A DNA stretch of 64,000 bases from NCBI GenBank assembly GCA_020026415.1, contig JAHHQL010000006.1, positions 33,495 to 97,494 on the forward strand, read 5' to 3'. The notes under the pieces are model-generated. The model ran no database searches. It worked only from the letters and a program-made list of their open reading frames with translations, and was not told the DNA's origin. Positions within the stretch are counted from its first letter, which is position 1, and every line of letters starts with the position of its first letter. This document shows positions 24,435 through 31,666 of this stretch, one piece after another. Made by a program: the position numbers and the translations under genes. This stretch comes from Alistipes sp. (GTDB lineage Bacteria; Bacteroidota; Bacteroidia; Bacteroidales; Rikenellaceae).

Positions 24435-25811
24435 CTATTTTGCAGGGACTTTCATATATATGAACAAGTCAATATTTTCCAGTCTACTTTGATTGACAAA
24501 ATCATTCTTATACATGGAAACAAACTTATTTTTCACAGCATTACGGATCTTGGTCTTATTATCCAAAGCCTCGATCGTAAACATGAATGCCGCATCACCA
24601 CTACTCAGTTCAACCCATTCCATGTAGGTAGTTCCAACCAATTTCAAATATTTCACCTCATCAGGACTGGTAATATACCACTTTCCGTCACCGGCATCCT
24701 TGAGTTTGAATACACGAGCATCAGCAACCTCTTCGGGCTTTACCGCATTGAAATCGACCACAGGAGTTGCAAGTGTCTTATAAGGAATCTTATAACCACC
24801 ATCCTGCTTCGAAGCATAACGATCGGTAGTTCTGGATCCCATCATAATAAACTCGGCACCATTAACCAACAAATTGGTATTTGCAGAAGTCAGACGAGTA
24901 TATACGAAATTATCACCGGGAGTAGGTTCGGGATCGGGAGTGGGGGCAGGAGCAGCCTTCAAGTTCAATGCGATACGGTGAACATGACCACGCTCAAACG
25001 TCTTTGCAGGGACATCGATCGTATAGACCTCATCCGTCATCGTGGTAACCACGAACTTGGCATTCGTATAAGCCTGAGGAACAACTGCAAGGTAAGCCAC
25101 ATTGTTATAGTCTTTTGCATCAGCCTTGTTTACAGCGGTAGGCTGCTTTGCCAAACCGTCAAAATTAACCTCTACCGAATTGCCCGGAGTGACGTCGTAA
25201 CCATTTACCGTTTGTGATGCACCATTGGCCTCAAATCGAACCGACTTAATGGTCTTACCTGCGATGGCAGAATCCTCGGTCACAAAACGGATCTGCATAT
25301 ACGAAGCCACATGCTGGAACTTAAGGGGAATCGAAACCACATCACCCTTCTGCATCCAACTCTCGAAAGGCAGGGGATTAAATTTAAAGGCCAAAAGTTT
25401 CAGATTGAAATAACCATTGTTATAAATGTTCGTCTGAACAGCGGGAATAGTTTCCTTCAATTCAATATTGATATTGGAACCCTCTTTAATCGGTTTGATG
25501 GGTTGAGTTCCCTCAAAGAGACAGTTCTGCGCATTGTATCTCAAATCAGCAGACTCATTAACCCAATTGGAACCATCAATGACATACTTAAGCATGATTT
25601 TATCGCCATCGGAGAAAATCATCTGACCGCCGTTACCGTTTTCAAACTCGGCACGGGTCTCATTCTCAAATTCAGCCGTTGCAACCAACTTAAGTTCTCC
25701 GGCCTCCTCACCGGGAGTGACAACCGATTCGAGTTCGTCATTGTCGGAACATGCGGTGAATGCCATTGCGGCTGCAGCAAAGAGCATTACGGATTTAAAA
25801 AACTTTTTCAT
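24435..25811 (-). CDS. Fimbrillin-family lipoprotein
   Basis: The 458-residue protein has a lipoprotein signal with lipobox FTAC (Cys21) followed by an acidic SDNDELE linker, then the usual Bacteroidales fimbrillin opening: ENETRAEFENGNGGQ with SDGDKIML. Such proteins are exported through the outer membrane and can be processed at the TRA arginine to build Mfa/FimA-type pili or remain as surface lipoproteins. A short PAPTPDPEPTPGD linker near residue 295 separates an N-terminal fimbrillin-like part from a C-terminal part of about 150 residues that I do not recognise. The gene is visibly AT-richer than its neighbours, as surface genes often are. It lies 21 bases after a 47-codon ORF with which it is probably cotranscribed. 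Confidence 0.78.
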   Translation of the reverse strand: MKKFFKSVMLFAAAAMAFTACSDNDELESVVTPGEEAGELKLVATAEFENETRAEFENGNGGQMIFSDGDKIMLKYVIDGSNWVNESADLRYNAQNCLFEGTQPIKPIKEGSNINIELKETIPAVQTNIYNNGYFNLKLLAFKFNPLPFESWMQKGDVVSIPLKFQHVASYMQIRFVTEDSAIAGKTIKSVRFEANGASQTVNGYDVTPGNSVEVNFDGLAKQPTAVNKADAKDYNNVAYLAVVPQAYTNAKFVVTTMTDEVYTIDVPAKTFERGHVHRIALNLKAAPAPTPDPEPTPGDNFVYTRLTSANTNLLVNGAEFIMMGSRTTDRYASKQDGGYKIPYKTLATPVVDFNAVKPEEVADARVFKLKDAGDGKWYITSPDEVKYLKLVGTTYMEWVELSSGDAAFMFTIEALDNKTKIRNAVKNKFVSMYKNDFVNQSRLENIDLFIYMKVPAK

Positions 25812-25832
25812 CTTTCTATACTCTTTTAATAA

Positions 25833-25976
25833 TTAAAATTCTTCTTCCTGTTCGATTCCGTCCCAACCGACCTGTTCAAATCGGCCCGAAACACCGAAAC
25901 CTTCTTCCACAGCCACTTCGCACACGTCGATCGACGGTGCTACATACGTCTCGCTCAAATTTGTTAAGTTTTTCAT
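25833..25976 (-). CDS. Small acidic protein of 47 residues upstream of the fimbrillin-like gene
   Basis: An uninterrupted ATG-to-TAA frame on the minus strand encodes a peptide that starts MKNLTNLSETYVAPSIDV, continues CEVAVEEGFGVSG and ends GIEQEEEF. It has one cysteine, no signal peptide and a strongly acidic C-terminus. I recall that short ORFs with a Y-x-x-P-x-I-x-V start, an acid-Gly-Phe middle and an acidic aromatic end are frequent before lipoprotein genes in Bacteroidales; that comparison is from memory. The 21-base gap to the fimbrillin start, same strand and shared upstream promoter suggest one transcript. The function is unknown; it could be a leader peptide, a surface-associated peptide or a regulator. 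Confidence 0.65.
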   Translation of the reverse strand: MKNLTNLSETYVAPSIDVCEVAVEEGFGVSGRFEQVGWDGIEQEEEF

Positions 25977-26395
25977 TTTTTGGTAAATTTTAGGTATTAT
26001 AAATAATTGATAATTATCGGATTTTCCCGATTAGCGTAACAAAGGAATAAAAAAATTCGCTAAAAGCAAAATTTTATACTCTTTTTCGGTTTACTCAAAC
26101 ATACGGAATAGTTTCCAAAATCACGTCATATCACTGAAAAGCAAATTATTACACCACTCACAGTACACCCGCAAACTATTTTTGCGTCGCAAAACTTTAC
26201 ACATTCCGACTTTCAGCCGTTCTTCCCCGAAAATCATTTTTTTACGAAAAAAGGATCTTTTTCGTAAATTATTTTAACAAATACAAATTTCACTTTTCCG
26301 CCCTGTCTCCCATCGAATATGAAGAATTATTTCTAATTTTGTACTTTTATGGCAAATCACTCCTCCCTCAAGGAGTACTTCCCGCTTTATTTAAT
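25977..26395. promoter_or_regulatory. AT-rich divergent control region between the small ORF and the MATE gene
   Basis: No gene is seen in these 419 bases. For the minus strand a near-consensus -7 box TTCCTTTG (26040-26047) precedes a small stem ATCGG/CCGAT (26016-26031). For the plus strand a box TAATTTTG (26334-26341) precedes the MATE start, with an AGGAG at 26371-26375. An 11-bp inverted repeat, TTTACGAAAAA (26241-26251) and TTTTTCGTAAA (26258-26268) with a 6-base spacer, lies upstream of the MATE box and could be an operator. Confidence 0.5.
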
Positions 26396-27718
26396 ATGTA
26401 TAACAAGAAAAAGATACTCAAAGTCAGTTATCCGATCATCCTCGGACTGCTCGCACAGAACATCATCAACGTCACCGACACCGCCTTTCTGGGACATGTC
26501 GGCGAAGTCGAGTTGGGTGCATCGGCCATCGGCGGTATTTACTACTACTGCTTCTTCATCCTTGCGTTCGGCTTCAGCGTCGGCGCACAGATCCTCATGG
26601 CACGCCGCAACGGCGAGGGAAACCACCGCGAAATCGGCCCGATCCTCACCCAAGGATCGCTGTTCATCCTTTTGATCGCCATCCTCCTGTTGGGCGCAAC
26701 ATTCACCACCGCCCGCCCGATGCTCGGCATGATGCTCAGTTCGGAGAAAATCATCGACGCCGCCGTGATCTTCTATCAATGGCGCGCGTGGGGTTTCCTT
26801 TTCTCGTTCATCAACACCATGTATCGCGCCTTCTACGTGTCGATCACACGCACGAAGGTATTGACCTACAACGCCGTCGTCATGGCCGTCGTCAATATCT
26901 TCCTCGACTGGGTGTTGATCTTCGGCGAGTTGGGCTTCCCGAAGATGGGGCTGGAGGGTGCCGCCCTCGCATCGGTCATCGCCGAGGCGGTATCGCTCGG
27001 TTACTTCATCATCTACACCAAGCGAAACATCGGAACCGAACGCTACAACATTCGTTTCAGCCTCAGGATCGACCGCACGCTGATCCGTTCGATCCTCGGC
27101 GTATCGTCGTTTCTCATGTTGCAGCAGTTTGTGCCGTTTGCCACATGGTTCGTCTTTTTCCTCGCCATCGAACACCTCGGACAGCGTGAATTGGCAATCG
27201 CCAATATCTGCCGAAGCATCTACATCTTGGCACTGATCCCGATCAACTCGTTCCAGACCACCGTAAACACGTTGGTGAGCAACACGATCGGTGCGGGTGC
27301 GGTCGATAAGGTGCGCACGGTCATCAACCGCGTGACACTGATGAGCGTCATCACGGGTATTTTCTTCTGCGGTCTGATGTTTTGGATTCCCGAACTGATG
27401 CTCCGCATTTACACACACGATCCGCAACTCATCACCGATTCGGTACCCTCGCTCCATGTGATCGGCATCGCGCTGATCATCTGTGCCGCCTCGAACGTGC
27501 AATTCAGCGGTATTTCGGGTACGGGCAGCGCACGTGCCGCCTTCTGGATCATGATGCCGTGTCAGTTGGCCTACATTCTCTGGATCATCGTCTTCACCGG
27601 CATACTGAAATGGTCGGTCGCCGCAAGTTTCACGTGCGAAGTGATGTACTACTGTCTGCTATTGACCGCCTCGCTGCTGTACCTCAAATACGGCAACTGG
27701 CGCAACGTAAAGATCTGA
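26396..27718 (+). CDS. MATE family efflux transporter
   Basis: The 440-residue protein is a multidrug and toxin extrusion (MATE) transporter, exporting cationic or other small molecules with Na+ or H+ counterflow across the inner membrane. It has about twelve hydrophobic segments in two homologous halves; the first half opens KVSYPIILGLLAQNIINVTDTAFLGHVGEVELGA, the typical MATE start. I chose the ATG at 26396 because a longer frame from a TTG at 26339 begins inside the promoter box. The substrate cannot be read from sequence. It is a single-gene unit ending at a 16-bp perfect hairpin. Confidence 0.92.
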   Translation: MYNKKKILKVSYPIILGLLAQNIINVTDTAFLGHVGEVELGASAIGGIYYYCFFILAFGFSVGAQILMARRNGEGNHREIGPILTQGSLFILLIAILLLGATFTTARPMLGMMLSSEKIIDAAVIFYQWRAWGFLFSFINTMYRAFYVSITRTKVLTYNAVVMAVVNIFLDWVLIFGELGFPKMGLEGAALASVIAEAVSLGYFIIYTKRNIGTERYNIRFSLRIDRTLIRSILGVSSFLMLQQFVPFATWFVFFLAIEHLGQRELAIANICRSIYILALIPINSFQTTVNTLVSNTIGAGAVDKVRTVINRVTLMSVITGIFFCGLMFWIPELMLRIYTHDPQLITDSVPSLHVIGIALIICAASNVQFSGISGTGSARAAFWIMMPCQLAYILWIIVFTGILKWSVAASFTCEVMYYCLLLTASLLYLKYGNWRNVKI

Positions 27719-27736
27719 CCGGAACGTCTATAACAT

Positions 27737-27773
27737 AAGGAAGCGGAGCGCAGGAATTGCGCTCCGCTTCCTT
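27737..27773 (+). terminator. 16-bp perfect hairpin after the MATE gene
   Basis: The segments 27737-27752 and 27758-27773 are exact inverse complements (AAGGAAGCGGAGCGCA on the left arm). Only a weak T-rich stretch follows, so termination is likely but not typical. Confidence 0.7.
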
Positions 27774-28033
27774 ATTCATACGACATTTGTCCTTTTCACA
27801 TCAAAACGTGCATTTGCTCCGCAACGCCTTCTGCCCCTCTCCTCTTTTTTTTCTGCACACCTCCGCCTCTTTATTTTCGGTCTGTCGTCTGTCTCATTTC
27901 CCATTCGCACCCTTGCCTTTCGGAATTTCCGGGACTGGAAATTTCTTCATCCCGATTCAAACACGAACCAGAAGGCTCTCAAGCGGGTTTTTGGGGATGT
28001 TTTCAAAAAAAATTCATAAAAACGAGGAAAAAA
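27774..28033. other. Non-coding stretch before tRNA-Gly
   Basis: I see no gene. The plus strand is pyrimidine-rich up to about 27950, then AT-rich towards the tRNA promoter. ORFs crossing it lack any family feature. Confidence 0.5.
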
Positions 28034-28065
28034 TTTGGAACGAAAACTTTTTTGCCTTATCTTTG
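28034..28065 (+). promoter_or_regulatory. tRNA-Gly promoter (TTTG-N20-TATCTTTG)
   Basis: TTTG at 28034-28037 and TATCTTTG at 28058-28065, separated by 20 bases, are a full match to the Bacteroidetes housekeeping promoter. The best complete promoter in the window. Confidence 0.8.
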
Positions 28066-28102
28066 CACTCGCAATCACAGGAAAAGTGATTACCCCAATT
28101 CT

Positions 28103-28175
28103 GCGGAAATAGCTCAGTTGGTAGAGCACAACCTTGCCAAGGTTGGGGTCGCGAGTTCGAGTCTCGTTTTCCGCT
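28103..28175 (+). tRNA. tRNA-Gly(GCC)
   Basis: The 73-base sequence folds into a full cloverleaf: acceptor GCGGAAA/TTTCCGC, D stem GCTC/GAGC, anticodon stem CAACC/GGTTG with loop TTGCCAA giving anticodon GCC (28136-28138), and T stem GCGAG/CTCGT with loop TTCGAGT. The CCA end is not encoded. Confidence 0.97.
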
Positions 28176-28187
28176 CACAAGAGCGAA

Positions 28188-28217
28188 GCCGACAATCAAA
28201 TGATTGTCGGCTTTTTT
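28188..28217 (+). terminator. Terminator of tRNA-Gly
   Basis: GCCGACAATCA (28188-28198) pairs with TGATTGTCGGC (28201-28211), followed by six T residues. Confidence 0.93.
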
Positions 28218-28311
28218 ATTGTTGGAGATTCGCCACGCCGAACGCATTCCGCCCCGTTTTCGGGATCTGTCCCCGAATCTTTTCTCCTCCCGAACACCCT
28301 CCGTTCGCAAT

Positions 28312-28610
28312 TTGCACGGGAACACCTCGCCCGATCCGTTGCAAGCATACATCAACCACCCGCTACGCCACAGGGCGATATGCCCCTTATCAGGATTCCG
28401 ACTCCCCGATGCCTGTTTGAAGAACACATTCACATCTGCCGTTTCACAGGACACCTTTCCTCTTTCAAAAATTTACGTGCCACACAAAGCCGCTGCACGC
28501 GCTTTGCAAACGCCGCACATCATAACCGAAGTTGCACGGGAGAGACCTTCCGAATGCTTCTCTGCCCGATCCGTTGCAGAAACACGCCGACCGCCAGATA
28601 CGCAATCTCG
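28312..28610. repeat. Diverged direct duplication between the two tRNA genes
   Basis: TTGCACGGGA occurs at 28312-28321 and 28532-28541, and GCCCGATCCGTTGCA at 28329-28343 and 28564-28578. Neighbouring bases are partly alike (for example a CTACGCCA / ATACGCAA pair). This looks like two diverged copies of a 60-80 base unit. No gene is seen in 28218-28673. Confidence 0.5.
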
Positions 28611-28673
28611 CAACAACCGACCAAATCTCCACACCCGATTCCCCGACCGCGATCTTTTGCCGACCACATCAAA

Positions 28674-28708
28674 CAAAAAAAAGACGACCTACCGAAGTAA
28701 GTCGTCTT
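28674..28708 (-). terminator. Terminator of tRNA-Val
   Basis: AAGACGAC (28681-28688) pairs with GTCGTCTT (28701-28708), with further inner pairing; eight T residues follow on the minus strand. Confidence 0.92.
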
Positions 28709-28712
28709 GGAG

Positions 28713-28787
28713 TGGGAGCTGAGGGATTCGAACCCCCGACCCTCTGCTTGTAAGGCAGATGCTCTGAACCAGCTGAGCTAAGCTCCC
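28713..28787 (-). tRNA. tRNA-Val(UAC)
   Basis: On the minus strand a 75-base cloverleaf is complete: acceptor GGGAGCT/AGCTCCC with discriminator A, D stem GCTC/GAGC, anticodon stem TCTGC/GCAGA with loop CTTACAA giving anticodon TAC, and T stem GGGGG/CCCTC (one wobble) with loop TTCGAAT. CCA is not encoded. Confidence 0.97.
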
Positions 28788-28807
28788 TTTTTGAATTTCA
28801 AGTGGTG

Positions 28808-28815
28808 CAAAGGTA
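28808..28815 (-). promoter_or_regulatory. tRNA-Val promoter -7 box (TACCTTTG)
   Basis: A perfect box on the minus strand 20 bases before the tRNA, with TTGG at 28834-28837 in the -33 position. Confidence 0.7.
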
Positions 28816-28863
28816 ATGCTTTTTTCGGAAAATCCAACACCTGATCGAAAAAAAAGTAAAAAA

Positions 28864-28966
28864 AACGAGTGAGCTCCTTATATCGCACCGCTACAACCAC
28901 ATACCCTTGCTTGATTCCTCACCTGGGGGATTCTGCAGGAGCTGGTCGTATAAGACTCACTCGCGG
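28864..28966 (-). ncRNA. ffs: Signal recognition particle RNA (4.5S-like)
   Basis: Read on the minus strand this is a single long irregular hairpin of about 100 bases. The ends CGAGTGAG (28866-28873) and CTCACTCG (28956-28963) pair perfectly. The apex carries the Ffh-binding site of SRP RNA: the sequence around 28900-28930 reads CCCAGGTGA-GGAA-TCAAGCAAGGG, with the GGAA tetraloop, the CAGG strand and the facing AGCA strand that form the conserved symmetric and asymmetric loops. A T tract follows the 3' end and a matching promoter precedes the 5' end. The SRP RNA guides Ffh-FtsY co-translational membrane targeting. Exact ends are estimates. Confidence 0.85.
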
Positions 28967-28969
28967 GTA

Positions 28970-29001
28970 CAAAAGTAATAAAATTTTGGATCAATCCAAA
29001 A
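28970..29001 (-). promoter_or_regulatory. SRP RNA promoter with palindrome over the -33 element
   Basis: The -7 box TACTTTTG lies at 28970-28977 (minus strand). A TTTG about 19 bases upstream is embedded in a palindrome with 8-base arms, TTTTGGAT-CA-ATCCAAAA (28984-29001), which may simply extend the promoter or bind a regulator. Confidence 0.6.
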
Positions 29002-29221
29002 TTAAGTGCATTTTTTCTCTTTAAATCGGATTTTCCGCCCCTCCGCCACACCCGGACACGATTTCAAGGAAGCCCTTCGGGAAATCATGTCGGTCATTGC
29101 CCTCACAAACGGCTGCCTTCTTTTCAGAAAAACCCTTTACAGGCCTCCGCCCCCATCAGATCGCTTTTGGAAACACCATGCCTCGATGTCCTTTCAACCG
29201 GTCTGCTGTCTCGTGTGGAGA

Positions 29222-29299
29222 TGTTCATAACTCCATAGTTTATAAACAAAGTTATCAACATTTTTGTTCATAACTTTTTCAACACCCTGATTATCAATC
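29222..29299. other. Cluster of DnaA-box-like nonamers, candidate replication origin element
   Basis: Five nonamers fit TTWTNAACA within 63 bases: 29222-29230 (minus), 29240-29248 (plus), 29252-29260 (plus), 29265-29273 (minus, identical to the first), and 29276-29284 (plus); TTATCAATC at 29291-29299 is a weaker sixth. Each differs from the classical TTWTNCACA box only at position 6, always by A. The cluster lies in the longest gene-free stretch of the window. It could be oriC, or a DnaA-titrating or DnaA-regulated site. Confidence 0.45.
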
Positions 29300-29633
29300 G
29301 CAAGAAACCTCTCTTTCCCCAAAGCCGGTCTTCGTTTTCCCGATCAAAACGCACCTGTTTTCGGCAATTTGCAGTGGAGGAGCATCGACAAAAGCGGGAA
29401 GTATTTAAAAAGAACAGGCGACAAAAGGCTCGTCACGACAGAAAGCCGGTGACGGGAAAAGAGCGGTCGGAAAGGAATCGTCCGATCAATACGCGTAACT
29501 ACGGCGCGGAAATTGACGATTCCGTCGGCCTCCCCCAATCCGCCTCCCGATCATACCGCCGATCCGAACACCTCTCTTTTTTTCCCAATACCCCACCGAC
29601 AATCAACTTCTACACAAAGCCGCCACACACAAG
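29300..29633. other. Non-coding stretch
   Basis: I see no gene, tRNA or structured RNA here. An ORF reading 29374-29715 has no family feature and runs into the rpsA terminator and 3' end. Confidence 0.5.
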
Positions 29634-29670
29634 CAAAAAAAAGGAGGAACCGCAATTAAGCGATTCCTCC
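29634..29670 (-). terminator. Terminator of rpsA
   Basis: The stem pairs GGAGGAA (29643-29649) and its inner bases with TTCCTCC (29664-29670); eight T residues follow on the minus strand. Confidence 0.92.
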
Positions 29671-29698
29671 CGGATATTTAAGAGTTCAGAGTCTAAAA

Positions 29699-31501
29699 TT
29701 ACTCCTCTTTCTTAGCGGCAGCCTCCATGGCACTCTTCAACTCGGCCAAACCTGCGATGTCGCCCAACGTGGTCTTCTCAACCGATGCGTTGATCTTCTT
29801 CACAGTCGATTTGGTTGCGTCGGCAGCGGCACGCTTCTCAGCCTTTTCGGCAGCAGCCTCAGCCTTGCGAGCCTCTTCATAGGTACGCAGGTGCGAAAGG
29901 GTGATGCGCTTCGAAGCCTTGGTGAACTCGATGATCTTGAACTCAAGTTTGTCACCTGCCTTAGGCATCGAGCCGTCTTCCTTGACCAACTGACGCGAAG
30001 TGCAGAAGCCCTCTACGTTCTCGTCCAAAGCAACAACGGCACCCTTGTCGGTGATCTCGGTGATCGTACCCTCGTGAACGCTGTCAATAGGATACTGCTG
30101 CTCGTACTCGTTCCACGGGTTCTCCTCAAGTTGCTTGTGACCCAGCGACAGACGACGGTTCTCCTTGTCGATCTCCAGAACCAGAACGTCGATGTCGGCA
30201 CCTACCTGAGTGAACTCACCCGGGTGCTTAACCTTCTTCGTCCAGCTCAGATCCGAGATGTGGATCAGACCGTCGATACCCTCTTCGATCTCAACGAAGA
30301 TACCGAAGTTGGTGAAGTTGCGAACCTTGGCGGTGCACTTCGTACCAACGGGGTACTTCTCCTCGATATGCTCCCAAGGATCGGGAGTGAGTTGTTTGAT
30401 GCCGAGCGACATCTTGCGTTCCTCGCGGTCGAGCGTCAGGATAACGGCCTCAACCTCGTCGCCAACCTTCAGGAAGTCCTGAGCCGAACGCAGGTGCTGG
30501 CTCCACGACATCTCCGATACGTGGATCAGACCCTCGACACCGGGGGCGATCTCCACGAATGCGCCGTAATCGGCCATAACGACAACTTTACCCTTGATCT
30601 TGTCACCAACCTTCAGGTTTGCGTCAAGAGCCTCCCAAGGATGAGGAGTGAGCTGTTTCAGACCCAAAGCGATACGCTTCTTCTGATCGTCGAAGTCGAG
30701 GATGACGACCTTGATCTTCTGGTCGAGTTCTACGATCTCGTCGGGGTGGTTTACACGTCCCCACGACAGGTCGGTGATGTGGATCAGACCGTCCACGCCG
30801 CCCAGATCAACGAATACGCCGTAAGAAGTGATGTTCTTAACGGTACCCTCAAGGATCTGACCCTTTTCGAGTTTCGACATGATGATCTGCTTCTGAGCCT
30901 CAAGTTCGGCCTCGATCAGAGCCTTGTGCGAAACAACGACATTGCGGAACTCCTGATTGATCTTGACAACCTTGAACTCCATGGTCTTATCAACGTAGAT
31001 ATCGTAGTCGCGGATCGGCTTGACGTCGATTTGCGAACCGGGCAGGAAGGCCTCGATACCGAATACATCAACGATCATACCGCCCTTGGTGCGGCACTTG
31101 ATGTAACCCTTGATGATTTCGTCCTTATCAAGAGCCTCATTAACGCGATCCCAAGACTTGAGCTGACGTGCCTTCTTGTGCGAAAGAACCAACTGACCGT
31201 TCTTGCCCTCGGCCGATTCGACATAAACTTCTACTTTATCGCCTACGGTCAGTTCGGGGTTATAGCGAAATTCCGATACCGAAATAACACCCTCGCTCTT
31301 GTAACCGATGTTCACCATGACCTCACGCTTCGTGATCGAGGTGACGGTACCCTCTACAACTTCGCCTACGGCAATGTTCGACAACGTTTTGTCGTACTGA
31401 GCCGCGATCTCCTCTTTAGAGGCCTCGTTGTAAACACCCAGTTCGTTTTCGAAAGCGTTCCAATCGAACTGCTCGTTGGCAACTTTTTTTGCTTCTTCCA
31501 T
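29699..31501 (-). CDS. rpsA: 30S ribosomal protein S1
   Basis: S1 binds mRNA on the 30S subunit and helps initiation on messages with weak ribosome binding sites, important in Bacteroidetes. The 600-residue protein starts at the ATG at 31501 (MEEAKKVANEQFDW); eight further upstream codons lack family character. It contains a run of about six S1 domains with repeated G-x-V-x-x-I-x-x-Y/F-G-x-F-V signatures (for example ILEGTVKNITSYGVFVDLGG and VGTKCTAKVRNFTNFGIFVEI) and HISDLSW or HVSEMSW blocks. The C-terminal 50 residues are a Lys/Ala/Glu-rich helix. Transcription begins at a strong box followed at once by a terminator-like hairpin, suggesting leader control. Confidence 0.97.
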   Translation of the reverse strand: MEEAKKVANEQFDWNAFENELGVYNEASKEEIAAQYDKTLSNIAVGEVVEGTVTSITKREVMVNIGYKSEGVISVSEFRYNPELTVGDKVEVYVESAEGKNGQLVLSHKKARQLKSWDRVNEALDKDEIIKGYIKCRTKGGMIVDVFGIEAFLPGSQIDVKPIRDYDIYVDKTMEFKVVKINQEFRNVVVSHKALIEAELEAQKQIIMSKLEKGQILEGTVKNITSYGVFVDLGGVDGLIHITDLSWGRVNHPDEIVELDQKIKVVILDFDDQKKRIALGLKQLTPHPWEALDANLKVGDKIKGKVVVMADYGAFVEIAPGVEGLIHVSEMSWSQHLRSAQDFLKVGDEVEAVILTLDREERKMSLGIKQLTPDPWEHIEEKYPVGTKCTAKVRNFTNFGIFVEIEEGIDGLIHISDLSWTKKVKHPGEFTQVGADIDVLVLEIDKENRRLSLGHKQLEENPWNEYEQQYPIDSVHEGTITEITDKGAVVALDENVEGFCTSRQLVKEDGSMPKAGDKLEFKIIEFTKASKRITLSHLRTYEEARKAEAAAEKAEKRAAADATKSTVKKINASVEKTTLGDIAGLAELKSAMEAAAKKEE

Positions 31502-31562
31502 GTTTGGAAATTTTTTGCGATGCAATCGCTCGTTAAATGATTAATAATTAGTTTTTTCGCCT

Positions 31563-31607
31563 AAAAAAAGCGACTCCCCGTCGCGCAGTACGCGCAACAC
31601 GGGAGTC
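31563..31607 (-). promoter_or_regulatory. rpsA: Terminator-like hairpin in the rpsA leader
   Basis: GACTCCC (31572-31578) pairs with GGGAGTC (31601-31607), and an inner CGCG/CGCG stem (31582-31585 with 31591-31594) continues the structure. On the minus strand seven T residues follow. It lies directly after the promoter and about 60 bases before the start codon, so it could attenuate rpsA or yield a very short RNA. Confidence 0.6.
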
Positions 31608-31608
31608 A

Positions 31609-31648
31609 CAAAGGTAGTGCTTTTTTCCGAACTTGCAAAAAAAGCACT
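31609..31648 (-). promoter_or_regulatory. rpsA: rpsA promoter with an upstream inverted repeat
   Basis: The -7 box TACCTTTG lies at 31609-31616 (minus strand). Immediately upstream, AGTGCTTTTTT (31616-31626) and AAAAAAGCACT (31638-31648) form a perfect 11-bp inverted repeat that covers the spacer and -33 area. It may also fold at the 3' end of the 5'-nucleotidase transcript, which has no other terminator. Confidence 0.6.
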
Positions 31649-31666
31649 AAATTTCAGTCGTTTACA

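Noticed and set aside
28134..28700. 188-codon frame from tRNA-Gly towards tRNA-Val
   Set aside because: It begins inside the tRNA, crosses a strong terminator and has no protein-family feature.
28713..28787. tRNA-Val 3' end as an integration site
   Set aside because: No partial tRNA copy or integrase is visible nearby; the repeats in the adjacent spacer do not match the tRNA.
29006..29230. 74-codon frame beside the SRP RNA gene
   Set aside because: No promoter, no family feature, and its end overlaps the DnaA-box cluster.
29374..29715. 113-codon frame in the spacer before the rpsA terminator
   Set aside because: Basic, low-complexity translation with no motif; it overlaps the rpsA terminator and the 3' end of rpsA.
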